Source: Amycolatopsis sp. WQ 127309 (GTDB lineage Bacteria; Actinomycetota; Actinomycetes; Mycobacteriales; Pseudonocardiaceae). Taken from it: a DNA stretch of 64,000 bases. A model generated the notes under the pieces. It had not been told where the DNA came from. It did not search any database and was given only the letters and a program-made list of their open reading frames with translations. The first letter of the stretch is position 1. Each line of letters opens with the position of its first letter. The stretch spans positions 8,445,001-8,509,000 of the forward strand of contig NZ_CP095481.1 in the NCBI RefSeq assembly GCF_023023025.1, given 5' to 3'. Positions 26,228-34,274 of this stretch are shown here, in pieces. A program made the translations under genes and the position numbers.

Positions 26228-26912
26228 AAAACCGATCTTCTCCCTCCGCGGCATCGGCGTCGACTACCAGACACCCGCCGGCATCGTCACCGGCGTCGAC
26301 GACGTCAGCATCGACGTCCCCGCCCGCGGCATGACCGTCCTCGCCGGCCCGTCCGGCTCCGGGAAGTCCACCCTCCTGCGCGTCCTCGGCCTGTTCGAAC
26401 AACCCGCCCGCGGCTCCCTGACGTTCCAGGGCGCCGACGTCCGCAAGCTCAAACACCGCGAACGACGCGCCCTCCGGCGCCACCACCTGGGCCTGGTGTT
26501 CCAGAACCCCTCCGACAACCTGCTCGGCTACCTCTCGGTCGCCGACAACCTCCGCGCCGCCGCCGAAGCCGCCGGCACCCACTGCCGCCCCGACGACATC
26601 CTCGCCCAGCTCGGCCTGCACGACACCGGCGGCTGGAAGATCTCCGCCCTCTCCGGCGGCCAGCAGCAACGGCTCGCCTTCGGCTGCGTCCTCGCGGCCC
26701 GCTCCACGGTCATCCTCGCCGACGAACCGACGTCCCAGCTCGACGAAGCCTCGGCCGACCTCGTCCTCGACACCCTGCAATACCTGGTGGACCAGGACTT
26801 CGCGGTCCTGGTGGCCTCACACGACGAACGCCTCATCGACCTCGGCGCCCGGATCGCGCGCCTGCACAAGGGCGCCCTCGAAGGCATCGAAGAACGGGAG
26901 CCACAGCCGTGA
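26220..26912 (+). CDS. ABC transporter ATP-binding protein (first of two)
   Basis: A 230-residue LolD/MacB-type ATPase with Walker A GPSGSGKST, Q-loop VFQNPSDN, signature LSGGQQQRL, Walker B VILADEPTSQLD and a switch His (VASHDERL). The GTG start lies inside the end of the permease gene. Complete motifs indicate an active ATPase that should power the FtsX-like permease. Confidence 0.93.
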   Translation: MPEKPIFSLRGIGVDYQTPAGIVTGVDDVSIDVPARGMTVLAGPSGSGKSTLLRVLGLFEQPARGSLTFQGADVRKLKHRERRALRRHHLGLVFQNPSDNLLGYLSVADNLRAAAEAAGTHCRPDDILAQLGLHDTGGWKISALSGGQQQRLAFGCVLAARSTVILADEPTSQLDEASADLVLDTLQYLVDQDFAVLVASHDERLIDLGARIARLHKGALEGIEEREPQP

Positions 26913-27595
26913 CCGCCGAAACCGCACCATCCATGCTCGAAGCCGTCGGCCTGCGCCGCAGCTTCGCCCACCCCAGCGGCGACATCGAAGTCCTGCGCGG
27001 CCTCGAACTGCGCGTCGCCGCCGGCGAACTCGTCACCGTCTCCGGCCGATCCGGCTCCGGCAAGAGCGCACTGCTGGCCCTGCTCTGCGGGTTCGACTCC
27101 CCCGACTCCGGCTGCGTGCTCCTCGACGGCGTCCCCATCAGCGGCGCACCGCCGTGGCACACCTGCGCGGTCCTGCCCCAGGCCCTCGGCCTCGCCAACG
27201 AACTCACCATCGCCGAAAACGTCGCCCTTCCCCTGCGGCTGCGCTCCGACATCCCCCGCCCGTCACGCCAGGTCATCCAGGACCGCGTCACCGACCTGCT
27301 CGACGAACTCGGCATCGGCGACCTCGGCGACCGCTACCCCCTCGAAGTCTCCTTCGGCCAGCAACAACGCGTCGCGCTCGCCCGCGCCGTCGCCGGCCGC
27401 CCCCGGATCCTGCTCACCGACGAACCCACCGCCCACCTCGACGGCGGCAGCACCCCCCGCGTCCTGAAGCTGCTACGCCGCTGCGCGGCCGAAGGCGCGG
27501 CCGTCATCGTCGCCACCCACGACGACGAAGTCCACCGCATCGCCGACCGCCGCGTCCGCCTCCTCGACGGCGTCCTCACCGCCCTGCTGGACTAG
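26909..27595 (+). CDS. ABC transporter ATP-binding protein (second, with altered signature)
   Basis: A 228-residue ATPase coupled to the previous gene by a GTGA overlap. Walker A is GRSGSGKSA, with Ala after the Lys-Ser pair where the first has Thr, the signature reads VSFGQQQRVALARA instead of LSGGQ, and Walker B is ILLTDEPTAHLD. The two ATPases may form an asymmetric heterodimer with one weaker site. The stop codon shares the tetranucleotide CTAG with the stop of the convergent SDR gene. Confidence 0.9.
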   Translation: MTAETAPSMLEAVGLRRSFAHPSGDIEVLRGLELRVAAGELVTVSGRSGSGKSALLALLCGFDSPDSGCVLLDGVPISGAPPWHTCAVLPQALGLANELTIAENVALPLRLRSDIPRPSRQVIQDRVTDLLDELGIGDLGDRYPLEVSFGQQQRVALARAVAGRPRILLTDEPTAHLDGGSTPRVLKLLRRCAAEGAAVIVATHDDEVHRIADRRVRLLDGVLTALLD

Positions 27596-28431
27596 CTGAG
27601 CGCGGTCGAACGGCTCACGTCCTCCCACGCGGCCAAATCCGCCGCCAACACCTCGTGGTGACCCCGGATCGCCTCGACGGCGTCCGCGCCCAGCGCCAGC
27701 CGCAACGGGGCGTCCTCGCGCTCCACGGCCCGCACGATCGCCGCCGCGGCCTTCGCCGGATCACCCGGCTGCGTACCGTCCATGCCCTCGACCGCACCAC
27801 GCGTCCCCGACGTCGACACCGCGTAAGCGTCGATCGTGCGCGAACGGTGCATCCGATCACCACCGAACTCGGTGCGGAACGCCCCCGGCTCGACGATCAG
27901 CACCCGCACCCCGAACGGCGCCACCTCCGCCGCGAGCGCCTCCGAAAGCCCCTCCAACGCGAACTTCGCCGCGCAGTACGCCCCGAACCCCGGCATCGAC
28001 AGCTGCCCACCCATCGAACTGATCTGCACGATCGTCCCGCTGCCCTGCGCCCGCAGGTGCGGCACCACGGCCTTCGTCACCTCGACCGCACCGAAGAACA
28101 TCACCTCCATCAACCCCCGCAGCTCCGCCATCGTCAGCTCCTCGACCGCGCCGACCGAACCGTTGCCGGCGTTGTTCACCACGACATCGATCCGCCCGAA
28201 CGTCTCCAGCGCCGTCTTCACCGCCGCGTCGACCTGACCGGCGTCGGTGACGTCCAACGCCGCCGTCCGGACCCGCTCGCCACCCGCCACTTCCAGGTCC
28301 CTCAAGGTTTCCGGCCGCCGAGCGGTGGCCAGCACCCGATCGCCGGCGGCGAGAGCGGCCAGCGCCACCTCCCGGCCGAAGCCGGAAGAGCAGCCCGTGA
28401 TCAGCCAGACGCGGCCGTCGGTGTTCGTCAT
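27592..28431 (-). CDS. Short-chain dehydrogenase/reductase
   Basis: A 279-residue classical SDR. It shows the TGCSSGFG cofactor loop (TGxxxGxG), NNAG, the catalytic serine in ISSMGG, and YCAAK for the Tyr-x3-Lys pair. An alcohol or ketone is the likely substrate, using NAD(P)H. It is divergent from a LysR gene 98 bases away, which probably regulates it. Confidence 0.88.
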   Translation of the reverse strand: MTNTDGRVWLITGCSSGFGREVALAALAAGDRVLATARRPETLRDLEVAGGERVRTAALDVTDAGQVDAAVKTALETFGRIDVVVNNAGNGSVGAVEELTMAELRGLMEVMFFGAVEVTKAVVPHLRAQGSGTIVQISSMGGQLSMPGFGAYCAAKFALEGLSEALAAEVAPFGVRVLIVEPGAFRTEFGGDRMHRSRTIDAYAVSTSGTRGAVEGMDGTQPGDPAKAAAAIVRAVEREDAPLRLALGADAVEAIRGHHEVLAADLAAWEDVSRSTALS

Positions 28432-28529
28432 CTCCGTGTTCCTCCCAGTACGTTTCCTCCTCCCATCCTGCGGAAGATCACGCACACGGCGCCAACACCG
28501 ATCACCTGGCACAGCTACAGTCAAAACCT

Positions 28530-29432
28530 GTGACCCCCGAGCTACGGCAACTGCGCTACTTCATCGCCGTCGCCGACGAAACCAGCTTCACCCGCGCCGC
28601 CACCGGCCTGCACATCGCCCAGCAATCCCTCTCCCAGCAGATCACCGTCCTCGAACGCACCCTCGGCGCCCGGCTGTTCGACCGCGACGCCCGCGGCACC
28701 CGCCTCACCGCCGTCGGCAAACTCTTCCTGCCCGAAGCCCGCGCAGTCCTCGCCCGCGCCGACGACGCCGTCGCGACCCTCGGCCGCGCCGTACGCGGCG
28801 AAATCGGCACCATCCGGCTCGCCTTCCTCACCACCACCGCCAACTACCTGCTCCCACCCATCGTCCGCGCGGCCCGCGAACGATTCCCCGCCCTCGAGGT
28901 CCACACCGCCGAAGCCTCCATCGCCGACCTCGTCGACGGCCTCCGCGAACACCGCTTCGACCTGGCCTTCACCCGCCCACCCCTCGTCGACGACCTCACC
29001 TCACAAACCCTCATGACCGAAGAGGTCTGCGCCGTCCTCCCCCAAGACCACCCACTCGCCACCCGCACGGCACTCACCCTCGCCGACCTCGCCGGCGAAC
29101 CCTGGGTCCTCACCACACGCAGCAGCTGGGAACCCTGGCACCGCAGCTACGACGACGACTTCGCCACCGCCGGCTACACCCCCCACGTCGTCCAGCGCGC
29201 CCCGACCGTCCAAGGACTGCTCGGCCTCGTCGCCGCCGGCGTCGGCGTCACCCGGCTCACCCGCTCCTCCCACAGCCTCCGCCGCACCGGCGTCGCCTTC
29301 GTCCCCCTCACCGGCGACATCGCCCGAACCGAACTCGTCTGGCTGCCCACCAACGACAACCCCGCCCGCCACACCATCACCGACGTCGCCACCGAACTCG
29401 CCGCCACCACCGACCTCACCCAAGCCGGCTAG
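28530..29432 (+). CDS. LysR family transcriptional regulator
   Basis: A 300-residue LysR protein. The N-terminal winged helix (LRQLRYFIAVADETSFTRAATGL and the SQQITVLERTLGARLFDR recognition part) precedes a periplasmic-binding-like effector domain (GTIRLAF, LTEEVCAVLP-like EEVCAVLPQDHPLA, GLLGLVAAGVGVTRL). LysR proteins usually control the gene transcribed divergently, here the SDR. GTG start. Its stop shares CTAG with the convergent azoreductase stop. Confidence 0.92.
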   Translation: MTPELRQLRYFIAVADETSFTRAATGLHIAQQSLSQQITVLERTLGARLFDRDARGTRLTAVGKLFLPEARAVLARADDAVATLGRAVRGEIGTIRLAFLTTTANYLLPPIVRAARERFPALEVHTAEASIADLVDGLREHRFDLAFTRPPLVDDLTSQTLMTEEVCAVLPQDHPLATRTALTLADLAGEPWVLTTRSSWEPWHRSYDDDFATAGYTPHVVQRAPTVQGLLGLVAAGVGVTRLTRSSHSLRRTGVAFVPLTGDIARTELVWLPTNDNPARHTITDVATELAATTDLTQAG

Positions 29433-30058
29433 AACACCTTCGCCGCGTCACGGGCCGCCTCGTGCGCGACCCGGCCCAGCTCCTCGACGTCACCGGTGAG
29501 CGTCGGGTGGAACCGGATCTCGGTGACGTCCTCGATGCCCGTCCAGTTCAGCCAGCCGGTGAAGAACGGCGCCTGGAAGTCGTCCCCGAACTCCCGCCCG
29601 AGTCCCGGACCCCACACCGCGCTCGTGTAGACGACCGCAGCGCGCTTGCCCCGCCCGGCCAGCAAGTGCTCGTACCCGGTCGCCGGGTCGACGCCGAACA
29701 CCCAGCCCGGCTGCGACACGACGTCGACGAACTGCTTGAGCACGTACGGCACCCCGGAGTTCCACATCGGCACGCTGAACAGGATCCGGTCCGCGGCATC
29801 GAAGCGGGCGAAAGCACGTTCGGCGGCACGCCACGCGGCGGCCTCCACGCCCTGCGGCGTACCACCGCCGAAGACCGTCATCTTGGCGCGCGCCGCGGCG
29901 GGCCCGAACTCGGGCAGCGAGCCGTCCCAAAGGTCCCACTCGTCGATCTCGGCGCCCGGGTGGACCTCGCGGTAGGTGTCCAGGAAAGTAGCTGCCAGCC
30001 GCAGCGACTGGGACTCTTCCCCACGTGGGGACGCGGAAATGTGCAGCAGATCAGGCAT
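29429..30058 (-). CDS. azoR: FMN-dependent NADH-azoreductase / quinone reductase (AzoR family)
   Basis: A 209-residue flavodoxin-like protein. SPRGEESQS near the N terminus is the phosphate-binding loop (SPRxxxSxS), and FSVPMWNSGVPYVLKQFVD carries the PMWNf/GiP FMN-binding block of AzoR. The enzyme should reduce quinones or azo compounds with NAD(P)H through FMN. It is transcribed divergently from a TetR gene with three operator-like repeats in between, so quinone-type induction is likely. Confidence 0.9.
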   Translation of the reverse strand: MPDLLHISASPRGEESQSLRLAATFLDTYREVHPGAEIDEWDLWDGSLPEFGPAAARAKMTVFGGGTPQGVEAAAWRAAERAFARFDAADRILFSVPMWNSGVPYVLKQFVDVVSQPGWVFGVDPATGYEHLLAGRGKRAAVVYTSAVWGPGLGREFGDDFQAPFFTGWLNWTGIEDVTEIRFHPTLTGDVEELGRVAHEAARDAAKVF

Positions 30059-30091
30059 GAGGATGCTCCTCGGAGGGATGTCGGCTTCCAC

Positions 30092-30151
30092 CGGACCAGA
30101 ATTCGGACTAGAGTCCGCTTATGTCTTCGAACGTTAGCGGACCAGAGTCCG
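30092..30151. promoter_or_regulatory. Three tandem CGGACYAGARTYCG operators between azoR and tetR
   Basis: Copies are CGGACCAGAATTCG (30092-30105), CGGACTAGAGTCCG (30104-30117, a dyad with 6-base arms) and CGGACCAGAGTCCG (30138-30151, extended to the 7-base-arm dyad 30136-30153). The last lies just inside the tetR coding sequence. The arrangement suits repression of both divergent genes by the TetR protein. Confidence 0.75.
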
Positions 30152-30756
30152 CTTCGTCAACGCCGACCGAACTCCCCATCCTCGGCGCACCCGTACACGA
30201 ACGCGCTGACGCCGCCCGCAACCGCATCCGCGCCCTCACCGCCGCCGAAACCCTCTTCGCCGAACACGGCGTCGACGCCGTCACCATGGACGACGTCGCC
30301 GCCGCCGCCGGCGTCGGCAAAGGCACCCTCTACCGCCGCTTCGGCGACAAAGCCGGCCTCGCCATGGCCCTGCTCGACGAACGCGAACGCCAGCTCCAGC
30401 ACCAAATCCTCACCGGAGGACCCCCACTCGGCCCCGGCGCATCCCCCGCTGACCGGCTCGCCGCGTTCGTCGAGGCCTACCTCCAGCTCCTGAACCGGCA
30501 GCTCGACCTCGTCCTCCTCTCGGAGACCGCGACCACCGGCGCCCGCTTCCGCACCGGCGCCCACACCCTCTGGCGCGCCCACTGCCGGCACCTGCTCCAC
30601 ACCGGCGGCGCCCCCGACCCGGACATCACCGCCGACGTCCTCCTGGCCGCCCTCTCGGCCGAACAGGTCCGGCACTGGCTGCGAGACCGCCAGCTCAGCC
30701 CCGAAGCCCTGACGAAGTCACTGGCCGGACTGGCGCGGACCTGGCTGCCCGAGTGA
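30121..30756 (+). CDS. TetR family transcriptional regulator
   Basis: A 211-residue TetR protein. After a 25-residue polar start, the helix-turn-helix runs through LTAAETLFAEHGVDAVTMDDVAAAAGVGKGTLYRRFGDK (seen in parts). The C-terminal half is a helical ligand domain. No ribosome site is obvious and the annotated ATG lies between two operator repeats, so a leaderless message is possible. It likely represses itself and azoR. A 12-base palindrome GTGACCGGTCAC overlaps its stop (30753-30764). Confidence 0.9.
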   Translation: MSSNVSGPESASSTPTELPILGAPVHERADAARNRIRALTAAETLFAEHGVDAVTMDDVAAAAGVGKGTLYRRFGDKAGLAMALLDERERQLQHQILTGGPPLGPGASPADRLAAFVEAYLQLLNRQLDLVLLSETATTGARFRTGAHTLWRAHCRHLLHTGGAPDPDITADVLLAALSAEQVRHWLRDRQLSPEALTKSLAGLARTWLPE

Positions 30757-30773
30757 CCGGTCACGCACGGTGT

Positions 30774-30807
30774 CCTGATCCGGCTCCGATCACCTGATCC
30801 GTAGAAT
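30774..30807 (+). promoter_or_regulatory. Promoter region of the SGNH hydrolase with direct repeat
   Basis: CCTGATCCG occurs at 30774-30782 and again at 30793-30801, followed at once by TAGAAT, a good -10 box, a few bases before the start codon. The repeats cover the -35 area and may bind a regulator. Confidence 0.45.
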
Positions 30808-30812
30808 CAGCC

Positions 30813-31895
30813 GTGATGCGACGACTTCGGTGGTACTGGGGGGCGCTGGTCCTCGTCAGCGTGGCCCTCCTCGTGGGTTTCTTCGCCTTCTTCGGCTCCG
30901 AAAGCCAACCCGGACAACCCCAACCCCGCCAAGGCCCGCCCGGCACCGGCCCGCTCACCGTCGTCGCCATGGGCGACAGCACCGCCTCCGGCGAAGGCGC
31001 CGGCCAGTACACACCTGCCACCAACGGCCAGGGCGGCGACTGGTGCCACCGCTCCCCCAACGCCTTCGTCGAAAAGATCGCCGTCCCCGGCATCACCGCC
31101 CACGTCAACCTCGCCTGCTCCGGCGCCCCCGCCGAACAGGTCGCCCTCGGCGGCGTCAAGCAGTGGACCGAAGGCTCACAAGCACAACAGCTCGCCGCCC
31201 TGGTCAAGGACCACCGCGTCGCCGCCGTCGTGATCGCCGTCGGCGCCAACGACGACCCCAAGTTCTCCAACCAGGTCACCGACTGCTTCAAAGCGTGGTT
31301 CGACCCCGGCGGCCCGCCGTGCAGCACGGCACTCAAGCAGAGCTGGCAGTCCAAAGTGGACGCGATGGTTCCGAAGGTCGCCGCCGCCGTCTCCGACGTC
31401 AAGGAAGTACTGGCCCAAGCCGGTTACGTACCCGCGGACTACCAGCTGATCCTGCAGTCCTACGCCGCCCCGATCGGCCCCGACGTCCCCGAAGACCTGC
31501 GCAGCCTCAACGGCTGCCCGTTCCGGGTCGAAGACCTGCGCTGGATCTCCCAGACCGGCATCGGCGTCCTGTCCTCCGGCCTCAAAACGGCCGCGCGGCA
31601 GACCGGCGCCCGGTTCCTGGACCTCGCCAAGGCCGGCGTGCGGCACGAAGCGTGCAGCGGCGGCGCCAATCCCGCGACGGAATGGTTCACCCGCCTGACG
31701 CTCCAGCTCGCCGACCTCGGCCAAGCCGACCGGGCGGGCCACGCGCTGCAGGAGTCGTTCCACCCCAACGCCGCCGGCCACACCGCGATCGCCAACTGCC
31801 TCACGGAGTTCATGACCACCCGCGAAGGCAACGCTTCCTGCCTCGCGGGCGCGGACGGCAAGCTCCACGCGGCCCCGGAGGTCGTCGCCCGCTGA
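30813..31895 (+). CDS. Membrane-anchored SGNH/GDSL hydrolase
   Basis: A 360-residue protein with an N-terminal membrane anchor (WGALVLVSVALLVGFFAFF), a Pro/Gln-rich linker and an extracellular SGNH domain. The nucleophile block is MGDSTASGEG (Gly54-Asp55-Ser56), the oxyanion block VGANDD, and the C-terminal ESFHPNAAGH supplies the Asp/His-type block with the catalytic histidine. Several cysteines probably form disulfides. It is an esterase or lipase of the cell surface; the substrate is unknown. GTG 30813 and ATG 30816 are both possible starts. Confidence 0.87.
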   Translation: MMRRLRWYWGALVLVSVALLVGFFAFFGSESQPGQPQPRQGPPGTGPLTVVAMGDSTASGEGAGQYTPATNGQGGDWCHRSPNAFVEKIAVPGITAHVNLACSGAPAEQVALGGVKQWTEGSQAQQLAALVKDHRVAAVVIAVGANDDPKFSNQVTDCFKAWFDPGGPPCSTALKQSWQSKVDAMVPKVAAAVSDVKEVLAQAGYVPADYQLILQSYAAPIGPDVPEDLRSLNGCPFRVEDLRWISQTGIGVLSSGLKTAARQTGARFLDLAKAGVRHEACSGGANPATEWFTRLTLQLADLGQADRAGHALQESFHPNAAGHTAIANCLTEFMTTREGNASCLAGADGKLHAAPEVVAR

Positions 31896-31973
31896 CCTTC
31901 CCTGCTCTTGAGCGGGGTTGAGTCGTGCCGTGTGCGCTTACTGGACCGTAAGGTCTTTTACCATCGCCCCGCA

Positions 31974-31991
31974 GTATAGGGCGTTATACAC
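31974..31991. repeat. GTATA...TATAC element, copy 1
   Basis: GTATAGGGCGTTATACAC, one base different from the other copies. It sits directly after the stop codon of the MazF-like gene, in the gap between convergent genes. Arms GTATA and TATAC form a short dyad. Confidence 0.7.
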
Positions 31992-32291
31992 TTAAAGATC
32001 GAGGGCGGCTCGCAGGGCGATGTCGATGCGCTCTTGGACCTCCTGGTCGATCTCCGCGAGGCGCTCGTCGAACCACGGGCGGTAGAGCCGTGTGAGGTTG
32101 AGCGTCGACACCCAGTAGCGGGCGTCGATCGCCACGCCGAGGATGTCTTGAGGGTCGCGGTCGAGCAGTTCGGTGCCGAGCAGCCAGGGGCGCTCGGACT
32201 CGTTCACCCCGTCCGAGGACAGCAGCACGACCGTGCGCTGCCGGGCCGGATCGGTCGGGGGGTGGTACGTCCAGACTTCACCCCTGCGCAC
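31992..32291 (-). CDS. MazF/PemK-like toxin of a type II toxin-antitoxin pair
   Basis: A 99-residue protein starting MRRGEVWTYHPP, the RGEVW beta-strand of MazF/PemK endoribonucleases, followed by RQRTVVLLSSD, where the family has the conserved R-P-V-L-I-S strand, and a C-terminal helix. It follows and overlaps the antitoxin gene by 14 bases, the usual order. MazF toxins cleave mRNA in single-stranded sites. The C-terminal half is divergent, so activity is uncertain. Confidence 0.75.
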   Translation of the reverse strand: MRRGEVWTYHPPTDPARQRTVVLLSSDGVNESERPWLLGTELLDRDPQDILGVAIDARYWVSTLNLTRLYRPWFDERLAEIDQEVQERIDIALRAALDL

Positions 32292-32502
32292 GCAGATCCT
32301 TTTCCGCCGCGGTGCGCTCGGCCTCGTCGAAGTCCGCGACGGCCGGTTCCGGCTTCTGCGGGGTGTAGCCCGTGCGTACCGCCTCGCGCCTGGCCGCCTT
32401 CGACAGCCAGGACGAGACCGAGATCCCGTGTGCTTTCGCGGCGCGTTCGGCGAAGTCCAAGGCGCCGCTGTCCAGCGAAAGAGTCACCTTACGTGTTGCC
32501 AT
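32278..32502 (-). CDS. Ribbon-helix-helix-like antitoxin
   Basis: A 74-residue protein beginning MATRKVTLSLDSGALDFAER, a beta-strand then helices (SVSSWLSKAARREA) as in RHH/MetJ-Arc antitoxins, with an acidic tail (PAVADFDEAERTAAEK) that would bind the toxin. ATG 32502 was chosen over an upstream GTG because the RHH strand starts here. The A/T-rich stretch upstream (CCTTTTACCGTACC region, 32503-32518) probably holds the autoregulated promoter. Confidence 0.75.
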   Translation of the reverse strand: MATRKVTLSLDSGALDFAERAAKAHGISVSSWLSKAARREAVRTGYTPQKPEPAVADFDEAERTAAEKDLRAQG

Positions 32503-32548
32503 ACCTTTTACCGTACCAGTCCCCCGGTACCCGGCCACCCGGCCGGTG

Positions 32549-33004
32549 TCAGAACGTAGGCGAACGTCCCTCGAACGGCGTAGAGAGGACCACCGTGGTG
32601 CGAGTGGACACCTTGGCGGCCTCCCGGATCCGGCGCAGCAGGTCCTCCAGCGCCAGCGGCGACTGGACGCGGACTAGCAGGATGTAGGACTCGTCGCCGG
32701 CCACCGAGTAGCAGGACTCGATCTCCTTGATGTGCTGGATCCGCTGCGGGTAGTCGTCGGGCGCACCGGGGTCGTTGGGCGTCAGCGAGATCAGGGCCGT
32801 CAGCGGCAGCCCGATCTGCTCGCCGTCGAGCCGCGCGGTGTACCCGAGGATGACGCCGCGCTGCTCGAGGCGGCGCACCCGCTGGTGCACCGCCGACACC
32901 GAAAGCCCGACGCGTTCGGCGAGGTCGGTGAAGCTGCGCCGCCCGTCGGCCGCGAGTTCCTCGACGATCGACTGGTCGAGCGGCTCCAGGCCACCGGTGG
33001 TCAT
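32549..33004 (-). CDS. Lrp/AsnC family transcriptional regulator
   Basis: A 151-residue Lrp-type regulator: an N-terminal winged helix (LDQSIVEELAADGRRSFTDLAERVGLS and VHQRVRRLEQRGVI, given in parts) and a C-terminal RAM ligand domain (SCYSVAGDESYILLVRV). Such proteins sense amino acids. Its ATG overlaps the stop of the M24 peptidase gene (ATGA), so both are co-expressed, which suits a regulator of amino acid or peptide use. Confidence 0.93.
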   Translation of the reverse strand: MTTGGLEPLDQSIVEELAADGRRSFTDLAERVGLSVSAVHQRVRRLEQRGVILGYTARLDGEQIGLPLTALISLTPNDPGAPDDYPQRIQHIKEIESCYSVAGDESYILLVRVQSPLALEDLLRRIREAAKVSTRTTVVLSTPFEGRSPTF

Positions 33005-34143
33005 GCGTCCAGCACGACGAGTTCGTGCGGCCGGTTGTTGACGGACTCGACGCCGTCGGCGGTGACGATCACGATGTCCTCGATGCGGGCGCCCCAGCGG
33101 CCCGCCTGGTAGATGCCCGGCTCGACGCTGAAGGCCATGCCCGGCTCCAGCGGCAGCGTGTTGCCCGCGATGATGTAGGGCTCCTCGTGCACGTCCAGGC
33201 CGATGCCGTGCCCGGTGCGGTGGATGAAGTACTCGCCGAACCCGGCCTCGGTGATGACGTCGCGCGCGGCGGCGTCGACCGCCTCGGCCGTGACCCCCGG
33301 CTTCACCGCGGCGACCGAGGCGGCCTGGGCGCGCTGCAGCACGGCGTAGGTCTCGGCGACGTCGGCGTCGGTCGGCGCGCCGACCGAGTAGGTGCGGGTG
33401 GAGTCGGAGTTGTAGCCGGCCGGCAGCGGGCCGCCGATGTCGACGACCACGACGTCACCCTTGGTGATGACGCGGTCGGAGACGTCGTGGTGCGGGCTGG
33501 CGCCGTTCGGGCCGGAACCGACGATCACGAAGTCCGCCCGGACGTGGCCCTCCTCGACGATCGCCGCGGTGATGTCCGCGCCGACCTCGGCCTCGGTGCG
33601 GCCGGGGCGCAGCCACTCGTGGACGCGGGCGTGCACGCGGTCGATGGCCGCGCCGGCGTCCCGCAGCGACGCGATCTCGGCGGCGTCCTTGCGCATCCGC
33701 AGCTCGCGCACGACCGGGCCGGCGAGGGTCTGCTCGGCCTCGCCGAGCGCCGCGCGCAGGGCCAGCACGTGCAGGGCCGGGGTGAAGTCGCTGACCGCGA
33801 CGCGGCCGGCCTTGCCGAGCCGGTCGGCCACCAGCTTGTACGGGTCCTCGCCGTCCACCCAGGTCAGCAGTTCGACACCGAGCTCGTCGGCCGGCACGTC
33901 GGCGTAGCCGGGCGCTTCCAGCTTCGGCACGACCAGCGCGGGCGTGCCGTCGGCGGGGACGACGAGGGTGGTGAGGCGCTCGAACGAGCCGCCGGCCTGG
34001 CCGATCAGGTAGCGCAGGTCGGAACCGGGCGCGATCAGCAGGGCGTCGGTGTCCGCGGCGGCCGCGGCGGTGCGGGCGCGGTCCAGGCGGGCGCGCAGGG
34101 CTGCGGCGTCGGGGGCGGGCGTGTGGAGGGAACGGCGCGACAT
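33001..34143 (-). CDS. pepE: M24 family metallopeptidase (Xaa-Pro dipeptidase, PepE/PepQ-like)
   Basis: A 380-residue creatinase-fold peptidase. The five metal ligands are visible in order: Asp in VVDIGGP, Asp in YNSDSTRTY, His in HRTGHGIGLDVHEEP, Glu in FSVEPGIY and Glu in RIEDIVIV. It should cleave Xaa-Pro dipeptides in the cytoplasm with two divalent metals. It is the counterpart of the pepE that lies beside a 5'-3' exonuclease and helY in Mycobacterium, and the same neighbours are here. Confidence 0.92.
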   Translation of the reverse strand: MSRRSLHTPAPDAAALRARLDRARTAAAAADTDALLIAPGSDLRYLIGQAGGSFERLTTLVVPADGTPALVVPKLEAPGYADVPADELGVELLTWVDGEDPYKLVADRLGKAGRVAVSDFTPALHVLALRAALGEAEQTLAGPVVRELRMRKDAAEIASLRDAGAAIDRVHARVHEWLRPGRTEAEVGADITAAIVEEGHVRADFVIVGSGPNGASPHHDVSDRVITKGDVVVVDIGGPLPAGYNSDSTRTYSVGAPTDADVAETYAVLQRAQAASVAAVKPGVTAEAVDAAARDVITEAGFGEYFIHRTGHGIGLDVHEEPYIIAGNTLPLEPGMAFSVEPGIYQAGRWGARIEDIVIVTADGVESVNNRPHELVVLDA

Positions 34144-34274
34144 GGGGCGAGCCTAGCCGGGCCGCCCGGGTGATCCATCCGCCCGGTGGTGCGACATGCC
34201 GGAGCCACCTCCGACCGTGCTGGGTGGCGCGTGGCATGCCGGTCGGCGGCGCCGGGGCGTGGCAGGCTGTACGC

